DNA from: Saccoglossus kowalevskii
Lineage: Eukaryota; Hemichordata; Enteropneusta; Harrimaniidae
NCBI RefSeq assembly: GCF_000003605.2
Contig: NW_003130854.1
Location: 2,794,924-2,805,016, forward strand
DNA: 10,093 nt
Direction: 5' to 3'
The translations under genes were made by a program, and so were the position numbers. A model generated the notes under the pieces. It saw only the letters and a list, made by a program, of their open reading frames with translations. It had not been told where the DNA came from and ran no database searches. This document shows positions 1 through 6,957 of the stretch, in pieces (within the stretch, counting starts at the first letter, position 1; each line of letters begins with the position of its first letter).

Positions 1-251
1 CGAGAGTGTCAATGCGTGAATGCAAATCAGTGTTATCGATACCACTGTCATATATAAACAAAACTATTCTCAAACATCGAATTAGACGTTCAATAACATA
101 CCGCACAAACACAACGCCCTCAATCTCAAAATGATGGTCGCATAAATTCAGTAAATCGGCAATATGATTAAAGAAAGCGATCCATGCATCTGCGGTCAGT
201 GTCTCGTGATCTTCTCCTATCTTTATTACAAGCAGTAGTAGCGCCTCCACG
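1..251 (-). CDS. Probable internal coding exon of an unidentified divergent gene (partial)
   Basis: The minus strand has one frame (codons starting at plus positions congruent to 1 mod 3) open from about 251 to the left edge, roughly 83 codons without a stop in AT-rich DNA. It lacks an ATG-initiated start. The translation looks protein-like: leucine- and isoleucine-rich amphipathic stretches such as LTADAWIAFFNHIADLL and VVFVRYVIERLIRCLRIVLF, separated by acidic or histidine-containing turns. This would suit an alpha-helical repeat (HEAT/ARM-like) protein, but I do not recognise the family. The exon start is uncertain. A pyrimidine-containing run ending in CAAG (acceptor at 252, unusual AAG type) or a TAG acceptor at 217 (exon from 216) are both possible. 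The exon runs off the window, so no donor is seen. If real, this gene is transcribed away from the plus-strand gene, and they would share the region 252-3490. Confidence 0.5.
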
Positions 252-267
252 CTTGCAAGACACGAGT

Positions 268-642
268 AAGTGAATGGCGATTTTACAAGTACAAATGAAA
301 GTTTAACGAATAGAAATGGGCATTTTACAAACACAAATGGAGATTTTGTTAGAAATGAAAAAAAGTAGTTTCACAAATACAAATAGAGATTTCACTTACA
401 CAAACAGATTTTACGAATACAAATGTAGGTTTTATGAACACAAATAAAAAACATCAGTAGAAATAGAAAATGTAATTTCACGAATACAAATAGAGATTTC
501 ACGAATACAAATATAGATTTCACGAATACAAATATAGATTTCACGAATACAAATAGAGATTTCAAGAATACAAATAGAGATTTCAAGAATATAAATAAAG
601 GTTTTATGAATACAAATATGTAATTCATAAATATAAATTAAA
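268..642. repeat. 21-bp AT-rich minisatellite
   Basis: Tandem units of about 21 bp with consensus ATTTCACGAATACAAATAGA plus G. The clean core is eight consecutive units at 475, 496, 517, 538, 559, 580, 601 and 622. The first four differ at one position, and decay increases toward 642. More diverged units extend leftward to about 268, with ACAAATAGA/ACAAATGGA-like cores. Because the period is a multiple of three, frames through it stay open as FVFVKS-like heptapeptides on the minus strand. I regard these as artefacts. Confidence 0.85.
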
Positions 643-1140
643 ATTCTCGCACATAAATATTTTTAATGAATATTGCAACACTTGGCCTTCCATATTAGAC
701 CGCGATGTTTGTGTTTTTAAGATCGCCACTGCAGTGATACCCCCCCCCCCCGGCGTGTGCGTGGCCCGATCCTTTTATCTCAATTTGCTACTGTATAGCG
801 CCCTCTGTCAGTGAATTGTTGAAACCTGCAACATTTTTGCCCACTCAAAATTTTAGCGAAGCAAAACAAACAAATAAGTCGCCTCGTCGCCCACTTTTGG
901 AGAAAAAACAACACAATTTGACCAGAAAACATGTTTTGTTATTTCGAGGTAAATATTAAATGACAACATATGCGATGCATGCGTAACTCGAGAGGCAATA
1001 ATGTGCGACCCGGATGCGACAAATGGGCGAACCCTAACCGGTAAATAAACGACCCCAATATTGATTACATGACCATGAGGCGATAAATGTACGGTGCGAT
1101 TGCGAAAGAATTGACAGGTTGGTTGTGAGAACGCATTTTA
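643..1140. other. Intergenic stretch with poly-C tract and raised CpG
   Basis: No gene is supported here. It holds a CACTGCAGTG palindrome (727-736) and a C12 tract (740-751). From about 860 to 1110, CpG dinucleotides are visibly more frequent than in most of the window. The longest minus-strand open frame near 850-930 is short and its composition does not look protein-like. The CpG-richer part may belong to the promoter region that follows. Confidence 0.4.
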
Positions 1141-1222
1141 TTTGTGACGTGAACCTAAATACTCTTCGTTGGCGGGAAGCACCAGTATGCACAAACAAAC
1201 ATACACGACGCTGATTGGTTAA
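1141..1222. promoter_or_regulatory. Candidate cell-cycle-type promoter: CRE-like, E2F and CCAAT sites
   Basis: Three recognisable sites sit within about 80 bp. TGACGTGA at 1145-1152 is one mismatch from the CREB/ATF palindrome. TTGGCGGGAA at 1169-1178 is a perfect E2F/DP-type decamer. GATTGGTT at 1213-1220 gives AACCAATCAG on the minus strand, a full NF-Y box. E2F plus NF-Y sites are typical of TATA-less, S/G2-M-regulated animal promoters. The cluster lies between the minus-strand exon and the plus-strand gene, so it could serve either or both. Its link to the plus-strand gene needs a 5' UTR intron of about 2 kb ending at 3469. The motifs are seen; promoter function is inferred. Confidence 0.35.
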
Positions 1223-2676
1223 TCTCATCTATAACACAAGATTTGATTTTTCTACATCTATTTCTCTGTTTCTGCATCCGCTGCCGGAACAACTTGTTTT
1301 CCTGTCACCAAATACGACTCGCTACTGGCTATAATATGCATTAACTTTAAGGCAAGTATGTTCTGATTGCATACCCGTTTAACCTGTCTGTAGTGTTTTC
1401 AGATAGGGTCACCGGAAACGGTGCTATTCGAAGGAGTCATTTATGTTCGGACACCCTTGAAAGTTTTGATTTTTGCCAGCAGGTTACGTGCGCCACGAAA
1501 TGCCTAGGTGTATAGCTCTGCTTGTACTTGACTACGTATCGGAGTGGGGTTCTGGCGTTTTGGTTCGTAGAGGTACACTATAATATATACAAGAGAAATC
1601 CACATTATGTACTCTAGTGCTTGTGAGGTCCGCGATGTAAATTGTAAAAGTATTAGACACACATGCAGGAGGACCTTCCCAAACCCAAAACCCCGCGGAA
1701 CCACGGCTGATGGTCCAGACATTATTGCATAAATCGGGGCTGTATTTATTTGTAATAATGCTCACTTCATCTTTGTCCATTTGTATAGAGCTGTGCCATG
1801 CTATTCAATTTGGTTTTAAGTATCATCCAGTGATGAATTTTGGAGGTTCTCTTGTGTTTGTCCCGGATTTATATTCTTTCAAAAATTGCCTTGTTCCCAA
1901 ACTTAGTTGAATTAAAATTGAACTACTAGTATTTTTTATAGTTGGCTGTTTAACCACAAGTGACCAACAAGTTTAGAAATCTTGGTGACTGTGTAGGCTT
2001 ATCTCTCTTGACAACCCTGCTGCAGGGCTTCTTGTATTTACTACTCACAGCCGAATTTTCAAAGGTTGGCTGATTATATTATAATGATAATTTATTGCAA
2101 TTCAATATTTGCTTAGTAAATACTTGTAAACAGCTTTCAAACTACTTGCTATATATATTTTTAAAAATATTTTTGTGCCAGGTGACATTTCCGGACATTT
2201 AAGTCTCTGCTGTTTCTTCTTTGGTAATAATTGCAAGTGCGTGTGTGCAAACCAGTCTTTAAAACATAATACCCTATGTTGGGATGACATAGCAAAGATT
2301 TAAACTGCTGAGTGAACTGTTTGCTCAGGAACCAATTCTGGAACCTCTCTGATGCAAGGCAAACATGCTAACTACTGCTATTTTATATTCTATTCACCAT
2401 TTATAATACAACTGTACATTTGTATTTATATTTATATTTATATTGACCTATGGTTTTATTATTGAATAGTAGTCAAATTAGGCACAAAATGAAATTCTGC
2501 AGAGAGATGAGAGAATTGTTATCTCAAAATTGATGTTTGTCATGTATCAGAGAACTAAATGAATACTAGTACTTGTCCAAATGTATATTATATGTAGGAA
2601 TGGGGCGATTAAATCACAGCACAGACTGAATACTGTAAACAGATTTATTTGCACCACTATAAATTTTCCTGTTTGA
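1223..2676. other. Non-coding stretch, possibly 5' UTR intron
   Basis: No coding block with usable splice signals is supported. Visible items are a short stem-loop CACCG-GAAA-CGGTG near 1420, a CCCTG-CTG-CAGGG stem-loop near 2020, and a (TATTTA)n microsatellite at 2423-2444. Open frames on both strands (for example 1504-1780 minus and 1710-1910 plus) lack coding character. AAG followed by GCAAGTA at 1352 could be a GC-type splice donor of a 5' UTR exon, but this is speculative. Confidence 0.4.
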
Positions 2677-2888
2677 TACTGTAAAATGACTAATTTTCAC
2701 TGGGTTTAAATTTCACTGATTTACCATTTCAGGCATATTCAGTGGGTTTTAAATTCACGGTTTTATCATTTAGATAATGTGTTCTATGCTAAATTTTACA
2801 TATTCACTGTGTTTTAATTTAGCGCATTTTTCCAGTCAGCGAAATAAGCTAAATTAAAACCCAGTGAATAATTACCCCCTTTACAGTA
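2677..2888. mobile_element. MITE-like element with CTGTAAA ends and TA flanks
   Basis: A 212-bp AT-rich segment begins TA-CTGTAAAATGACTAATTTTC and ends with its inverted partner (CCCCCTTTACAG-TA). The inverted arms stay similar for about 45 bp, including TTCACTGGGTTT at 2695-2706 against the complement of AAACCCAGTGAA-like sequence near 2857-2868. Internal copies of the CACTG-TTTTAAAT motif suggest old internal duplication. TA at both ends fits a Tc1/mariner-type target site, and no transposase is encoded. The ends match those of the element at 5089-5293. Confidence 0.7.
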
Positions 2889-3469
2889 ATTGAGAAAATT
2901 TTTCGTACAGGCTCAGTTTCGTGAAAGTCAATAAAATAAAACACTGCTACAAGTTTTCCAGAACTTGTGAATGTTTGTCGTGAGCTCAAATTTAAATTTG
3001 TTCACAATATCATAATTAGGCCCAATAGAACTTCATCTGTACATATTTAACCTTGTAGTCAGTGCCATGATTTTTACTGCAGCAGTTGGTGCAACATTTT
3101 GCAATAATTTCTTAATAATTTTGACCAAATAGATATGATAACAAATTTGTGTGGGTGAAAGATAACAATAATTTGACTCTGGCGTTGAAAGGTTAAAGAA
3201 TAAAATTTCATTTTCCATGATGAAGTGTCATTGTTATTACCATAGTTGCTATTTTGAATATTAGGCAAACAATTTTCTGGTCATTCTGTTTTCTAAAGGT
3301 GGCCTTTTATTCTAATTTTATGAAATATTCATTAAATTTGTCAGTTTTCATAAAAACTAAATTTTTGGCCAAACAAATACACTTATCGATGGTGACCAGA
3401 TAAAAACATAATTTTTTTTTGATGATTCAGCATAAATGATATGTAATAATATTATTCATTTTGTTGCAG
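2889..3469. other. Non-coding stretch before the first coding exon; acceptor at 3469
   Basis: AT-rich sequence without a supportable gene. It ends in a good 3' splice site, TTATTCATTTTGTTGCAG, whose AG is at 3468-3469. So at least one upstream 5' UTR exon should exist. I see no convincing donor for it in the immediate vicinity. Confidence 0.5.
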
Positions 3470-3490
3470 TGTGTACATTTATAGTACAAG

Positions 3491-3526
3491 ATGTTTCCAA
3501 GTACAAATAAAGTGCCGTTTTTGACG
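3491..3526 (+). CDS. Exon with start codon (residues 1-12), S/T-P-rich coiled-coil protein gene
   Basis: First coding exon of the plus-strand gene. The exon itself probably begins at 3470, directly after the acceptor CAG, leaving 21 nt of 5' UTR. ATG 3491 has A at -3, a favourable context, and TAG at 3482-3484 is in the same frame, so translation cannot start earlier in this exon. It encodes MFPSTNKVPFLT and ends at a GTAAGG donor (3527) in phase 0, matching the phase-0 acceptor of the next exon. Such a short first coding block would be missed by simple gene finders. Support comes from its fit with the five later exons rather than from its own length. Confidence 0.72.
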
Positions 3527-4116
3527 GTAAGGCATGTATATACATTCAAACTGGGAATTTTCAGTTATTTTTGCAGTAGAGCCAACAGTGTCAATTTTTC
3601 ATTGTTTTTGTGGAACAGCCTTTCCAAGTCATTTGCATGTCCTATGCATGCTAATATAAGAAATAAGACAGCTTTATAAATAATGAGAGTAGATAATTTT
3701 TTTTTACATTGTTGGAACAATGTTTTGTATACAATACTAGCGTATGTTCAGTTGCTTTTGCATAAAACCTGGAACCCTTCCGGCATAAGTATCGTAGTGT
3801 TCAATCATGGTGTCGTTTTTGGAGTGCAATATTTCAAAAGATCAAATATAGGAAGTTTGTGTGTATCAAATCTTGTGCAACTAATATCTCAAGAACCACA
3901 TGGTACTTAAGATACCCCTCCAGAGTTGATTCGATTTTAGTACAAATCCATGCATACTAATTGGGTAAATTGCATAATAATTATATAAATTCTGCTTGTT
4001 CCTAGTGTATCTTCACAACATGTATACTGTTTGTGTGGTTGCATAATCAATTGATAATTGCATGTCACAAATCTGTGCATCTTAATTAGCAAAATTTATT
4101 TGTTTCTTAACTTCAG
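3527..4116 (+). other. Intron 1
   Basis: A 590-nt AT-rich intron with donor GTAAGG and acceptor TTTCTTAACTTCAG. Open frames inside it (for example 3683-3910 plus) have no splice support and look like chance openings. No other feature is seen. Confidence 0.65.
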
Positions 4117-4268
4117 ACAAGAACACCAAAGCGTTGTCCATTTGGTTTTATTGATGGAAATCAAATACGTTCAGTGGAGAGACCTACGAAACAGCCTACT
4201 GAAGTGCCTAAATCACAAACTCCTCTACCAGATACATTGTCATTGGTAATTAGTACTCCAAAAGTAGA
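4117..4268 (+). CDS. Coding exon 2 (residues 13-63)
   Basis: The acceptor CTTCAG ends at 4116 and the donor GTAAGT begins at 4269. The 152-nt exon enters in phase 0 and leaves after two bases of a Glu codon completed by the next exon. It is proline- and basic-rich and probably disordered. TPKR (residues 15-18) is a full CDK-type phosphorylation consensus. STPK at 58-61 and a QTP at 46-48 are further S/T-P sites. The block CPFGFIDGNQIRSV (19-32) is the most sequence-specific part and the best bait for a homology search. An in-frame TAA would follow immediately if the donor were not used (GAG TAA), which supports splicing here. Confidence 0.75.
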
Positions 4269-4411
4269 GTAAGTACAGTGTTTTATTCTTTTAGAGGTCA
4301 GGTCAGGTCAGAAACCAGGATTACAACTATCTTAGTAGCAATTTGCACAGTTTTTCTTGTGATTACCATGTGTTGCTGTACAAGATTTCTTAGGGCAGGT
4401 ATTTGGCAATC

Positions 4412-4447
4412 AACAAATTGACTGCTTCACTGAAATTGTATCTTTTG
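4412..4447 (+). repeat. Left direct repeat flanking the pseudo-copy
   Basis: A 36-bp sequence with core TTGACTGCTTCA, imperfectly repeated at 4805-4840 with about 5 mismatches by hand alignment. No counterpart is seen beside the intact exon copy at 6128-6957, so the repeats belong to the insertion locus and not to the source exon. Confidence 0.7.
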
Positions 4448-4456
4448 ATTGCCATC

Positions 4457-4807
4457 AATTTTATCATGCTTTATCATCAACAATGCTTACACCAACACTG
4501 AAAAGAGACACCGACCAAGGCTGTAGTCTGATGAAACCAGATATGATAGACGTGGCTCTGCAAGCACCTCCAAGTTCTTTGCCATGTACACCAGCCTGGG
4601 ACCAACACTTGTTGATGCAAGCACTGACACATCACCAGTTGCATCAAGAGAGATAGAAACTATGGTGACGCCCAAATCCATAGTTTCTGTGGCGGCTTCC
4701 CCGATACCGATTGATAAAAAAGATGTGTGTTTAGGGCTGACACAACTGAAAGGTGTGGATGAGGAGACCTCTATCTCGCCTGCTTGTACTGCCATCAATT
4801 GTGAAAC
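4457..4807 (+). pseudogene. Decayed internal duplicate of coding exon 4
   Basis: This segment aligns with 6513-6924 inside exon 4 at about 92% identity over aligned bases (about 29 differences in 351, counted by eye). It carries two deletions relative to exon 4: 6 nt near 4557 and 55 nt at about 4577-4579. The 55-nt loss removes the second TMTTP repeat and shifts the frame. The upstream frame then stops at TAG 4654-4656, and the downstream homologous frame ends at TGA 4812-4814. The homology starts and stops within the exon, so neither exon-4 splice site was copied and there is no sign that it is spliced in. Protein-level changes remove S/T-P sites (GCSP to GCSL, MTP to LTQ, CTP to CTA), consistent with loss of constraint. 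It is most likely a partial-exon duplication inserted into intron 2. Use as an alternative exon is less likely but not excluded. Confidence 0.85.
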
Positions 4808-4840
4808 AAGTTGACTGCTTCATTGAAATTATATTTATTG
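4805..4840 (+). repeat. Right direct repeat flanking the pseudo-copy
   Basis: Partner of 4412-4447. It starts within the last three bases of the exon-derived homology. Together the repeats bracket the duplicate, like a very long target-site duplication or the remnant of a tandem array. Confidence 0.7.
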
Positions 4841-5088
4841 AGCGCTATCCCAGCCAATAATTTTGAGCTTTGTAATATCTTTCCACATTTACACTTAATT
4901 TTATACAGAATAAGTATATACAAGTTCATGCGCTCCCAATTAAATACAAGACAGTAATGTTTAATGCTGTCACTTATCAACACCTTTTTTGGTGAATCAA
5001 ACCAAAGTGTCAGATGTACATGTATTATTATTGTATAATTGTTCTCACCTCTGTATTTATAAGTTTCTAAAGTCTTGATATTGCATAT

Positions 5089-5293
5089 TACTATAGAATA
5101 CTTTATTTTAGCTGGAATTAAATTTTGCTGAAAAGACATTTTGGGTATGGAATTTTTTTTCACTGATTTTTGACAAGTTGAATGTAAAATATAGGAAAAC
5201 AGGTATATTCGCTGGATTTTATTTTCACTGACCCATTCCTTCAGTGAAAATAGCGAAAATAAATTCCAAGCGAAAATAAAGTATTTTACAGTA
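5089..5293. mobile_element. MITE-like hairpin element with TA flanks
   Basis: A palindromic AT-rich element of about 200 bp flanked by TA (5089-5090 and 5292-5293). The left end reads CTATAGAATACTTTATTTTA. The right end, complemented, reads CTGTAAAATACTTTATTTTC. Both continue into similar GCT-GGAATT-rich arms, so the inverted repeats exceed 40 bp with a few mismatches. The arms carry repeated TTTATTTTCGCT-like motifs. The terminal CTGTAAA and TA target sites match the element at 2677-2888, suggesting one superfamily (Tc1/mariner-type MITEs). No coding capacity. The long minus-strand open frame crossing it is fortuitous. Confidence 0.75.
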
Positions 5294-5619
5294 TTATGGA
5301 AGACACCAAATAATTTGGAGGACAACACATGTACTGCTGGAAACGCTACTTTCATGTTTTATACAAGGAATAACCCTCCACTTTCAATGTAAACACGATA
5401 CAACCAAATCTAGCTCTTAACAACTCATTCACTTGTAGCTATTAGAACAATTACAAATAAATGTGAATTATAACATACATGTAATCCTTTGTCTTTTGCA
5501 CTCTCCTTTTGTGATTGGGCATCTTTCATGATACAGGGTGCATTAAACAGAGAGGTTGTTAGTTCAAATAATATAATTCGATGGACCGATAATAAATTCG
5601 TAGAAATTTGTCATTTCAG

Positions 5620-5701
5620 GTTGCCTAAACCGATTGTGTCTGTATGTGAAGAGTCTGCAGTTGAGGCTGGTGCTCTGACAGATAGTCAGTATTTGACAAA
5701 T
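5620..5701 (+). CDS. Coding exon 3 (residues 63-90)
   Basis: The acceptor TTTGTCATTTCAG ends at 5619. The first base G completes the split Glu codon from exon 2, followed by 27 codons ending in phase 0 at donor GTAATT (5702). The peptide begins LPKPIVSVCEESAVEAG and is acidic, with no recognised domain. The donor is weaker than the others (GTAATTAGT). A read-through frame would stay open into the intron as far as TAA at 5744. The phase match on both sides is the main support. Confidence 0.65.
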
Positions 5702-6127
5702 GTAATTAGTCACCAATTTGTATTTATTCTCCTGTACTTGTAAATACTAATTTACGTGTACACTTGCAGTATGCCTAACCTGCCGCATGCATTTATCATA
5801 CCAGTGTTGGCAATTTACCATGTACTGCGTCATAAATTTTGAATGGAATCGACTAACTTGGCTCAGCTTTGGTAATTTTATTCATGAGGCAATTACATTT
5901 TTGTGCTTTTCCACAGTAAGTTCATATTGTCACTGCAGTGGTTAAAATGTGTGATGCATGATCGAAAGGAAATAAATGCGAGACCCGATATGTATATTCT
6001 TTGATTAATAGAATATTTACAAATAGATGAATATTATTTTTTTAGTGGATTATTTTAAAATATTCGTATTAGTTTAAGGATTTAAAGGTGTTAAAAGTGG
6101 ATTAATAATAATTTTTATACATTTCAG
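5702..6127 (+). other. Intron 3
   Basis: A 426-nt AT-rich intron with donor GTAATT and acceptor TTTTATACATTTCAG. It has a CACTGCAGTG palindrome near 5931, identical to the one at 727-736. Nothing else is recognisable. Confidence 0.6.
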
Positions 6128-6957
6128 AAATGTGATTGGCCTGATAAAATGCCTTCAGATGTGGAAATATCATTGTATGTCAAAAATATAATTGAGAATG
6201 CTCTCAAAACTCTCCAAGATGAGCAAATAGGTCGCTTGGCTGATGTTGTATTGTCCTCCGAGAAATGTGACAGCGCTACTAACAAATGTAGTGAGCTCAC
6301 CAATGGAAACCATCAAGTGTTACAAAATACATCATACTGTACATCCTCGCTGCGAGTTACCAGTGAAGATAGTGGTGCTTGCACAACATCTGTTGGACCT
6401 ACATCCTCGCTGCGAGTTGACAAAGTTACACGCAAAGATTGTGGTACATGCACAACACCTCTTGCTGCTCCAATTCTTTGTGATGCCGAGAGCAATACAC
6501 AGACACAAGCCGAATTTTATGAAGCTTCATCATCAACAATGACTACACCAACACTGAGAAGAGACATCGATCAAGGCTGTAGTCCAATAAAACCAGATAT
6601 GATAGATTCGGCTTCATCTCCACAAGCACCTCCAAGTTCTTCTATATCAACAATGACTACACCTAAAAAGCATTTCAATATTGAGACTATGGACTTTGCC
6701 ATGTACACCAGCCTAGGACCAACACTTGTTGATGCAAGCACCGACACATCACCAGTTGCATCAAGAGAGATAGAAACTATGGTGACGCCCAAATCCGTGG
6801 TTTCTGTGGCGGCTTCCCCGATACCGATTGATAAAAAAGATGTGTGTTTAGGGATGACACCGATGAGAGGTGTGGACGAGGAGACCTCTATCACGCCTGC
6901 TTGTACTCCCATCAATTCTGAAACCATGACAACGCCACTTGTTGTGCCACCAGTATT
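6128..6957 (+). CDS. Large coding exon 4 (residues 91-367): S/T-P-rich disordered region with LC8-type motif
   Basis: An 830-nt exon entered in phase 0 and left after two bases (TT) at a strong donor, GTAAGTAGG (6958). Residues 91-130 may form a helix (SDVEISLYVKNIIENALKTL). After that the protein is low-complexity and rich in Thr, Ser and Pro. About a dozen S/T-P sites include CDK-type SPIK (242-245), TPKK (268-271) and TPMR (334-337). TMTTP occurs three times (around 227, 265 and 356). NTQTQ (213-217) carries the TQT anchor of dynein light chain LC8-binding motifs. STDTSP lies near 294-299. This composition, placed before a coiled coil, recalls astrin/SPAG5-like mitotic spindle proteins, in which S/T-P-rich N-termini and TQT motifs precede a long coiled coil. 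I cannot establish homology by eye. Other mitotic or centrosomal scaffold proteins would fit too. ATG 6149 is internal, not the start, because the open frame continues to the acceptor and joins exon 3 in phase. Confidence 0.9.
6341..6472 (+). repeat. In-frame tandem duplication within exon 4
   Basis: An 18-nt string, ACATCCTCGCTGCGAGTT, occurs exactly at 6341-6358 and 6401-6418. The following sequence is diverged but alignable, up to the Cys-Thr-Thr-containing ends GACTT/GTCTT-like at the protein level. The second unit has 12 extra nt (VTRK). Each unit encodes TSSLRV followed by a charged linker and a CTT motif. A separate 18-nt exact repeat, ATCAACAATGACTACACC, lies at 6532-6549 and 6646-6663. 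Confidence 0.8.

Larger units (their letters stand above)
4269..5619 (+). other. Intron 2, carrying the exon-4 pseudo-copy and a MITE
   Basis: A 1351-nt intron (donor GTAAGT, acceptor TTTGTCATTTCAG). It contains three tandem AGGTC units at 4295-4310, the exon-derived pseudo-copy with its flanking direct repeats (4412-4840), and the inverted-repeat element at 5089-5293. Positions 4841-5088 and 5294-5619 hold nothing recognisable. Confidence 0.65.

Noticed and set aside
392-628. Minus-strand FVFVKS-type repeat peptide
   Set aside because: Product of the 21-bp minisatellite; the period keeps the frame open by chance.
1412-1432. CACCG-GAAA-CGGTG stem-loop as part of a ribozyme
   Set aside because: No hammerhead CUGAUGA strand is placed correctly nearby; a 5-bp hairpin is expected by chance.
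3683-3910. Plus-strand 75-codon open frame in intron 1
   Set aside because: No acceptor/donor arrangement fits the neighbouring phases, and the composition is not protein-like.
4295-4310. Three AGGTC units as a nuclear-receptor response element
   Set aside because: The spacing is 5 bp, so half-sites overlap and do not form a standard direct repeat with spacer; likely a short slippage repeat.
4394-4456. Splicing of the pseudo-copy as an alternative exon from the CAG at 4398
   Set aside because: The phase after exon 2 does not lead into the homologous frame, and a stop follows at 4654; no donor is present at its 3' end.
4487-4798. Minus-strand open frame, with a close relative at 6571-6996
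   Set aside because: The two are similar only because the pseudo-copy and exon 4 are homologous; both are antisense shadows of the plus-strand coding exon.
4795-5355. Longest minus-strand open frame after exon 4 (186 codons)
   Set aside because: It spans the hairpin MITE and the end of the pseudo-copy, has no splice or promoter context, and its residue composition reflects AT-rich DNA.
6243-6542. Plus-strand alternative frame of 99 codons within exon 4
   Set aside because: It overlaps the phase-consistent coding frame and has no splice-compatible partner.
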